Shown: positions 57,120 through 64,000 of the stretch, piece after piece
Numbering within the stretch: position 1 is the stretch's first letter
Layout of the letters: each line of letters begins with the position of its first letter
Assembly: GCA_949825065.1 (NCBI GenBank)
Contig: OX463844.1
Coordinates: forward strand, 24,399,763-24,463,762
Source: Odontocerum albicorne
Taxonomy: Eukaryota; Arthropoda; Insecta; Trichoptera; Odontoceridae
Length of the DNA: 64,000 bases
Direction: 5' to 3'
Position numbers and translations under genes: made by a program
Notes under the pieces: model-generated
What the model was told of the DNA's origin: nothing
The model's input: the letters and a program-made list of their open reading frames with translations, nothing else
The model's database searches: none

Positions 57120-57156
57120 ATTGTATATACTCGTATTATATACGAGTATATACAAT
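57120..57156. repeat. Perfect 16-bp inverted repeat, 5-base loop
   Basis: Arms ATTGTATATACTCGTA (57120-57135) and TACGAGTATATACAAT (57141-57156) surround TTATA. Each arm ends in the octamer TACTCGTA/TACGAGTA that recurs in the window. Confidence 0.95.
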
Positions 57157-57164
57157 ATAATTAA

Positions 57165-57305
57165 CGAAATTATGGCCTTCTGCTAAACTTTTCCAACTAA
57201 AAAACAACACTAACCGAAAACAAGAATATAAACCATTTAAAAAAATCTGAATACCAATGGAACCACAACCCCCTGGTTGCAAGGCCAACTGGGCTATGAA
57301 GTTTG
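57165..57305 (-). mobile_element. tRNA-derived SINE, family 1, minus strand, decayed
   Basis: On the minus strand: CATAGCCCAGTTGGCCTTGC, GGTTGTGGTTCCATTGGTAT, TCAGATTTTTTTAAA, then a partial body. Confidence 0.6.
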
Positions 57306-58784
57306 CTTATTTGGTAAGATGGGGTTGTTTGTATCGATTAATATAAACGATTGATGTATTTATTTTATCACGTGATTCATTAATAAATAAATGTATATTT
57401 TCTAATGTGCACGACACAACATAAATACGTTAGTGCACCCAGATCGTTAATTGGTTAGGACATGCAACTATGAAGGTATTGAAAGATTATTTCAATAGTT
57501 GATAGAAAAATGGTTCGCTGGTCAACTGAATTCTTTATTACGATGTAAGATTCTCAACTTAAAGGTTAAGATAACTATTTCACCGTGAAATATGATATAT
57601 CTTATTTTTATAAGAAAAAATGCAAACAAATCATTGAAATTTGCAATTTGACTACTCTCATACCTTTTTAAATTTCTAATTTTTGCTGTAGATTCTTGTT
57701 TTATTCTTTCTGCAATATTCCTGAAATGTCGACTGCTATCGATACTTCATTCTTTTCTGGGTTTTACCTGGTAGTAACTATGAGAAACTATACGTGGAGG
57801 AATCCGGCTCTCGTACATTCTTTGAACGTGTTCCTGCCTTTATCGTCTTATTTGCTTTACTCGGGGCCGCTGCGAGAGGCACAGACGCCTATGTGCGAAA
57901 ACGAAAAATGTCATCCATATCCCCTAGTTCAATTTAATATTTATTTTTAGTTAAGGTGTACTGTTTTATTTTTTTACATTCAATTTAATTTAAACATTAA
58001 ACTACCTATATCTACCGTGCATCAGTTTTAGATCATTTTTCTATAAAATATATAGATTAAACCTACTAATTTTCAATAATAAATACTGTTAAAAACAGTA
58101 TTTGACAACGGATATTTCATAACACAAAGTTCTACAGGGTTTTAATACTATAATAATAAATAAAAAATCAAATAATGCATCAATCCAATTTTTTTCTTAC
58201 GTTTTGGCACCTGTTCATCTCGAGAACTTGACAATTGTCGTTGACTTCAAGGAAATAGAATTCCTTGTATCGAATGATTGATCTATAATTTTAACCGTTT
58301 TAAGTGGTCGTCAGTTTTTGTTTGAAAATGTTTGAGTTCAAAAAGTGATTAAGCATAGTCCATTGTTCGTTGCTGAATGGATACATTATAGTTAGTAATA
58401 ATCGCAGATTATCATCGCTTACTTCAGTCCTTCAAATCTGTGTATTATATTAAGCTGGCGACAGCGAGTCGTTTAAACGTTTGTGTGCATTCATTCGTAT
58501 GGGAAGCATTTCAATATATCCGAAATGGTGATGCGGACGTATTGAAGAGCGAGGATGGAAGTCAATAATGTCTTCGGTCCCATTAATCGAGCTTCCATGC
58601 CTATAAATACTGGAGTAGGAACGAAACTTGTGGTTCGTCATCGCACGTTTTTAGAATACTGCCCCATACGTAAAAAGGCAACAACACTCACACACATCCA
58701 GTACGTATGAGTATCAGTCACACACATCTATCAATATTACCAAGAGAACTCTTAAACCAAGCTAGGACCGTTATGTGTTTTTAT
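57306..58784. other. Presumed intron, nothing recognised
   Basis: At 57440-57480 AGATCGTTAATTGGTTAGGA may be another decayed SINE head. Frames at 57696-57950 and 58450-58641 (minus) show no known domain. Confidence 0.4.
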
Positions 58785-58862
58785 TTGGGTACCATCGGGA
58801 ATCTAACCTAAAACACTTGGATGGTATTCAAGCGTCTACCTGTTGTAAGGTCACGAAGGTTT
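58785..58862 (-). mobile_element. SINE head, family 1, minus strand
   Basis: On the minus strand: ACCTTCGTGACCTTACAACA, GGTAGACGCTTGAATACC, TTAGGTTAGATTCCCGATGG, TACCC. Head only. Confidence 0.6.
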
Positions 58863-59208
58863 ATATATTTTATACACTTCCAGGGTACAATCGCTATAAT
58901 AATGCAAAAAAGTGTACATTTCAAAAAGATTTAACTGCTAAAAAAACATGACTGACAACTTTTATTAATAGAGAAGAAATGTGTAAATGGTAACAGTCTC
59001 AGTTTATTCACAATTATAATTTAAAAAATCCGGAAGATATTTCCAAAGATGACAAACAAAAAATGTTACATTGAAGAACTGCAGATATAATCAATTGAAC
59101 TTAGAGAAAAAGAAAAATCAAAATAAACAATTATTTTTTTACATTTTTCTAACTTTCTACTCTCTACATCACCTAATACTACACATTATTGATATATTTA
59201 ACCTTTAT

Positions 59209-59285
59209 AGGACGACCTTTGTGGACTTATTGGTACTGTGTATGTCTTCCAACAAGGTGGTTTCGGGTTGGATTCCAGATAAGAC
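59209..59285 (+). mobile_element. SINE head, family 1
   Basis: GACGACCTTTGTGGACTTAT, TGGTACTGTGTATGTCTTCC, B box GGGTTGGATTCC. The tail-like TAGGTACAATACAATATAAT follows at about 59350 and again at 59430. Confidence 0.6.
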
Positions 59286-60394
59286 CTATCTTTTTTTTAA
59301 AAAAGGCACCCACAATAACTAATATACTCGTATATACAACAAAAGTGGAATAGGTACAATACAATATAATAGATAGGTAATCAACACATTTTTTTTAAAG
59401 GCACCCAGCAATATGGAACATACATGGAATACAATACAATATAATAGGTAATTTACACTTAAAAATATATTTATTTATTTTTACACGCATTTTAAACGAT
59501 TCAATTCATGAATCTTTAGTTGTTACTTTAAAAATAGCACCTCGTCACACTAGACGAGGAAATAGCTGTCACACGTTTATTGCCTCGTATATCAAGTCAT
59601 TTTCTCCGTCTGCTATTGAGATGTATTATTAAGAAATTCTTGCATATAGGGCAGAGAAGGCAGAAGAGTTCAGGCTGGACGGTCCGGTCCAGCCATCCAG
59701 CGTGCAGCAGCCGTCTCGCAGGAAGATTGGGGGCGCGTGGGCTCTCAAATGGCTGTTTGCTCTGTACTCTGATCCATCACTTCCTGCTTACAGACTCCTA
59801 CTCCATCGCCTTAAATTACACCAGGAAAACAAACGTCCAGTTATTTTCGTCCACATCGTAGAAAGAAACCGAGCTTATGTATCGTGAACACATACAGATT
59901 CATTAACTTAAACATCTACTTGTGCCTGATTGCCGTCAATTGATTGAATCATTCATGGATTTGCTACACTAGAAACATGCTTTGAAGTACTCAGCTGTTG
60001 AATAATTTTGGTCAAATTTTAAGCACTATAATAAACTTATTTAAGTGTATCCTTTGTCACGGTGCCTAAGTAGTCGTGTTAGAATAAATTGTGCCAAAAG
60101 AAGTTGACCGGACAATTAATCACATTCCTAGTGTACCTACCAAGAACTCATTTGCATGATAGAACTATTTGAGCGAATAAAGCCAAGATTGCTCGGACCG
60201 TGACAAAGTCAAGATAAATGCTTTACAGGATGTAGAAGAAACGTTTGAATATTCAATATCATTACAGAAAATGTATCGATTTCTTAGTGATGTGATTTTT
60301 TCTCATTTCGAAAAATATCGAGGCAATGTGCGGGTATACAATATTTTTATCAATTAAAATAAACATTTCGTAAATAATTGTTCATCGATTCCAT
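59286..60394. other. Presumed intron; one strong hairpin, otherwise nothing
   Basis: GGCTGGAC at 59673-59680 and GTCCAGCC at 59687-59694 form a perfect 8-bp stem with a 6-base loop in a GC-richer block (59660-59760). Frames in this block (59580-59861) have no recognised domain. Confidence 0.45.
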
Positions 60395-60560
60395 AGGGTA
60401 CAAGTACAAGAGAGTGCAGAGACCAAAGCTGAGATGACTGGATGATATGATACATAACTGCCGCACATTGCTTATGGCTGCTTAAAGAGATACGAGTAGG
60501 CTGCAGATAACCCTGCATGTACCCAAGATCCATTATAGGTTGAAGGGCTGATGAGATAAA
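60395..60560 (+). pseudogene. Possible LINE 3' scrap
   Basis: QRPKLR followed by a stop and LDDMIHNCRTLL on the plus strand recalls the GRPKLRWLDDI... C-terminus of LINE proteins. It is short and heavily broken. Confidence 0.35.
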
Positions 60561-60959
60561 TAGTTAATAAAAAAGGTTTTTACTTATTGAACAAATTTTT
60601 GTTTCTGTATTTTTATATTTATATATTGGTGTGCCCCTGATTGAAAAGTATACTATAATGATGTTGAATTTTCAGTATGTTTTTGTTTCTGAGATAGTGC
60701 ATAAGATAGTGATAGCTGCTGAAGCGGTGTGTTGGCTGTTAATTTTTAACACGCGATCCCTCGTGCAGAACGTTCAATAATAAAATATGGTGCAATTTTT
60801 TCAAGGATTCTCGTGCTTGTTCATTGAGTAAAATATCTTATCAGTGCCATGTTCTGGAAGATAAATTCAGGAACACAAGGATATAATTTTATAACCATAT
60901 AGGAAAAAAAACTTTAAAATTATATAATTTTTTCTTGTACCTCCTGACTGAGCATCGTA

Positions 60960-61310
60960 ACTCCGTTAAAAGCCCTTGGCGACTATTCTCCATCCATCCC
61001 TGCACTCCGCAGTTCGAAGAGCGGTGGTTAGTCCAACACATGAAAGCTCATCCTGTTCTGCGTCGTCTTTCTATGCTTCAAGTGACCACACGCATCACTA
61101 AATAGTATATTTGGCCACGGATAATTTGGCCACGGGGTGTTCAAAGTATCGGAGGATCTAGTTCTACGAAAATGAAGGCATCAGTTCCGCCTTCCCACCC
61201 ATTGACTTCGTAGCATACGCAGAGCAAATCTGATCCATGCATCCTCTTCTACTTAAAAGGGTACCCTCAACATCCCACACTTTCTTTTCAGTCTTTCTAT
61301 CAGGGTTTTA
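60960..61310 (-). pseudogene. Possible LINE 3' fragment, minus strand
   Basis: Minus-strand frames read KTLIERLKRK, then ILRYFEHPVAKLS, then LTTALRTAECRDGWRIVAKG. The last resembles the A..RDRW...V...G ending of LINE proteins. Several stops and shifts. Confidence 0.4.
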
Positions 61311-61564
61311 ACGTATAGTTTATTGTTAAATATTCCATTTATTATTAAATCTCCTTATATGGAATCTATAAAGTTAAAGACAAATCCTTTGATAAAATTT
61401 AAAAATATTTAGTTAAATAATTTTTCATGTTTTCACTTATATTCCATTTCACCCTTCTGTTTAGACCACCATCTAGATGGTCATTTTACATCAACTTTAT
61501 TATTATATTGGAGTTACCGTATTCAGAAAAGAAGTGAACTAATCCGCTAAGTATGTATTATTAT

Positions 61565-62175
61565 TTACTATTAAACATTAGGTTCCAAGATCTGAAAAAC
61601 AAAAAAAAAACAAATGTTAATATTTTTGTGTCTATTAACTATTAAACATTAGGTTCCAAGATCTAAAAATTAAACATTAATATTTTTGTGTCTATGAACT
61701 ATTTATTCATTAGATTTGAAGATCTGAATAATAAATAAATAAACGACAGTTCATATTTTTGTGTTTATTAACCATTATATATTAATACAGTTCCAAAACC
61801 AAAAAAATATAAAAACAACAAACGTTAATATTTTTATGTCTGTATTAACTATTACACGTCAATTCGAAAACCTGAAAAACGAAATATATAAAACGTTAAT
61901 AATTTTAGGTCGATTAACTATAATTTATTAGGTTCCAAGACCTGAAAATCAAAGATCGAACATTAATAATTTCGTGTCTACTAACTATTATACGAATACG
62001 GCACGAATACAGTTCGAAGACATGAAAAACAAAATGAATAAAACGTTAATATTTTTGAGTCTATAAACTATTATTCGAGTACATTAGATTTCAAAACCTA
62101 AAAGACAAATATTTTTGCGTCTATTAACTATTATTACATATTAGGTTCAAGACCTAAAAAACAAAAAAAATACAT
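61565..62175. repeat. Degenerate minisatellite, about 8-9 units of 65-85 bp
   Basis: Each unit holds TATTAACTATTA, then ATTAGGTTCCAAGA(T/C)CT, GAAAAACAAA, AACGTTAATATTTTTG and TGTCT. The blocks are clear at about 61568, 61635, 61697, 61767, 61850, 61915, 61977, 62063 and 62117. Unit length varies and copies are diverged. Confidence 0.8.
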
Positions 62176-63078
62176 ATGTAAATAATTTTCTCCTATAAAT
62201 TATATCAAACCGATTCGTCGATGTAAACTATGGTTGTCCATTTTTTTTTAGTTTAATACTTACAGTTTTTGTTCAATGATTTATTGAATGTAATAAAAAC
62301 ATCGAGCATAACCGAGTGAGCTTAGTGTGGATAATATTATATCAGAGGCGAACTCATTCATTACATTTGAATTGTGCACAGTACAATCTTGCAGACTTAT
62401 TGCCATATTGGTACTCCCATTTAAGAACCCTGAAAAATATCAAAAGATCTGCAAGTGAAAACTGGAAAAGGATATATTTTTTTCGGTTGCCATCGGGAAT
62501 TTCATTCACAACTGAACATAAATTCTCAACAGTTTTTGAACTACCTCAATCAAAGGGGACGTTAAATAAGTAGGACTGCTGCTGCACTCAGGATTATATT
62601 GACATTCAAATAAACTTCTAAAATATATACCATATATATAAAAACAATCATTCTCCCGGCTCTGTTATTTGCTCCAATTGATATAATTCCTCCACATACT
62701 AACACGTAGAACTATTTTATCCATCTCGCAATTCGCTTTGCGAGTTTTTAATTGTTATTTCCTGGGTCCAAAGGCGTCACCGCTGTCAACCAAGATCAAA
62801 TGCTGGAAAAAATAATCCGTATGGACGATAAAAGATTGATACACCGCCAACGGGCTTTTTCGTACTTCAATTATTGTCGTAAGTGTAAGTAGGGACTTAA
62901 AAGTGTATGAATCATCATTTAAGTAAAAGTATTATTGGAATAAATAAAATAATTAACTGGAGCGACTGTTTAGTCGAAAACTAAGCGAATAACATAGTTT
63001 CATGAAGTAGTTGAGGAATTGATAATCTGATCAATAATAGTTTTTTACACAACATATTTAAAAATTTCAATTTTGTCC
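62176..63078. other. Presumed intron, nothing recognised
   Basis: An 85-codon frame at 62316-62573 overlaps a stretch with TTGCCATCGGGAATTTCATT that may be a decayed SINE head. No gene was supported. Confidence 0.4.
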
Positions 63079-63225
63079 TCAGTGAGATACAGGCAAAAGC
63101 CTAGTTTACTAGGGACACGACAAATGAAAGTCAACACACCCAGATCCATTAAAATTGTGTGTCCGAATGAAATTACCTGTTGTTTTTTCGCAAATTATGA
63201 TAATTTCTTGTCATGTGTAAAATAA
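63079..63225. repeat. Dispersed repeat, copy 2 (partner at 46073)
   Basis: CTCAGTGAGATACAGGCAAA, AGCCTAGTTTACTAGGGACA, CGACAAATGAAAG match the copy at 46073-46225 in the same orientation. Confidence 0.75.
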
Positions 63226-63261
63226 ATAAATAAAAAAAATTATTTCAATTGGTTAAGATAG

Positions 63262-63525
63262 TGATGAACGAAACAAATGGGCACACTAGTAGAAGCACCA
63301 ATAATATGTGAACCCAGAAAGTGCAGGAATGGTGATAAAGGATGGGGACAAGAAACGCGAGAAGACCCTTAGCAAGATGGTTGAATGACACCATAAACAT
63401 GGCTGGGAGTAACTGGAAGCAATTTGCCCATAATATAAATGATTATAAAGGGAGAGGGGGAGATATATATCCAACAGTGGAGTCAACAAGGCTAGTGATG
63501 ATGAACATGATGAAATAAAAATATA
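63262..63525 (+). pseudogene. LINE 3' fragment (RTE/BovB-like)
   Basis: Frames read DPLARWLNDTINMAGSNWKQ, then FAHNINDYKGRGGDIYPTVE and STRLVMMNMMK, the C-terminal order RWxDDI...AGxxWxxxA. The end is a short TGATGATGAACATGATGA simple tail, as in RTE elements. It is a different subfamily from the intact LINE at 25020. Confidence 0.6.
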
Positions 63526-63825
63526 TCTTCACGATCTATATTAATTAACCCTCGCTAGAAGAATACGCATACCGTGAAAAATATTACTATTTTTATTTAA
63601 AAAATGCAAATGTGCATAGGACCGTGTTCACGTTGTTGTTACAGAAGTCAGGGACTCCGTGTCTATATGCGCAAAGTGTGCGGCGCACATAGGCAGTCAA
63701 TTCAAGTAGCGGCCGCAGACTATTCTTTGATTTATCTCTCAACGCTGGTCACCTTGGATTTAAAAAAAGTTACTATTAAAACACACGCAAATTAATTAAC
63801 TAAGTAAATTCTTATACTTGAAATA

Positions 63826-64000
63826 ATTGTTCCCAAACGTTTTCGGTTCACAGCGCTCTTAGTGTGTCAAGATTTTTCCACAGCGCCCAAAGTCAGATCA
63901 TACCTAACATATGCACTTATATGTTGGTGCGGTTAGGTTACAAAATAAATGAAACACGTATTTAAAATTTAATACAAAAATATTTAGTAATACGTACATA
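63826..64000 (+). mobile_element. hAT-type element end, cut by the window edge
   Basis: TTGTTCCCAAACGTTTTCGG then TTCACAGCGCTC and CACAGCGCCCAAAG follow the hAT pattern (CAGTGGTTCCCAAAC...GCGGCGCCC). The first few terminal bases are mutated and the other end lies outside the window. Confidence 0.45.

Noticed and set aside
59580..59887. Overlapping frames in a GC-richer block with a hairpin
   Set aside because: Neither frame has a recognisable motif, and no splice or SINE/LINE structure supports coding.

Overview
The window is AT-rich, intron-rich eukaryotic DNA. The mix of mobile elements (piggyBac, PIF/Harbinger, mariner, Tigger/pogo, hAT, RTE-clade LINEs, tRNA-derived SINEs, a solo LTR) and two IgSF-type host exons point to an insect; the order cannot be fixed from sequence alone. 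No prokaryotic, CRISPR or viral gene content was seen.

Host genes are sparse. A large 3'-terminal coding exon at 5443-6481 (+) encodes a Ser/Pro-rich cytoplasmic tail of the turtle/borderless (IGSF9-like) adhesion-receptor type, broken by a single in-frame TGA. About 34 kb downstream on the same strand, a first coding exon at 40467-40664 encodes a signal peptide and the start of an Ig domain of the same receptor class. No further exon of that gene was recognised, so 40665-64000 is probably a very long first intron. The arrangement suggests two tandem IgSF genes, the first ending and the second beginning inside the window.

The rest is a layered mobile-element landscape. (1) An unclassified TIR element occurs twice (1355-4035 and 23837-29435). 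Copy A carries a TTAA-flanked MITE (3532-3767); copy B carries a complete RTE-clade LINE (25020-28350, intact 988-codon ORF, 11-bp target duplication). Each copy shows the empty site of the other's insertion. (2) 11625-12287 is a solo LTR with a GTAT target duplication and an internal 27-bp palindrome. (3) 14204-16118 is a decayed piggyBac transposase. (4) 19944-23777 is a Harbinger element with TTA target duplication, perfect-looking TIRs, an apparently intact four-exon transposase and a damaged Myb-like partner gene; tandem duplications copied its exon-1 start and its intron-1 acceptor. (5) 40952-42167 is a Tigger internal-deletion derivative in the presumed intron. (6) 44876-45980 is a mariner rearranged into a head-to-head inverted duplication that still has TIRs and TA duplications. 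(7) 53998-56291 is a piggyBac remnant split by a Tigger element (54176-55736).

A tRNA-derived SINE family is scattered throughout in about a dozen copies. Degraded 3' ends of LINEs, degenerate tandem repeats (16.9, 19.1, 20.1-21.35, 53.3, 61.6 kb) and a recurrent TACTCGTA octamer fill much of the remaining DNA. All homology statements rest on motif recognition by eye; no database search was possible.
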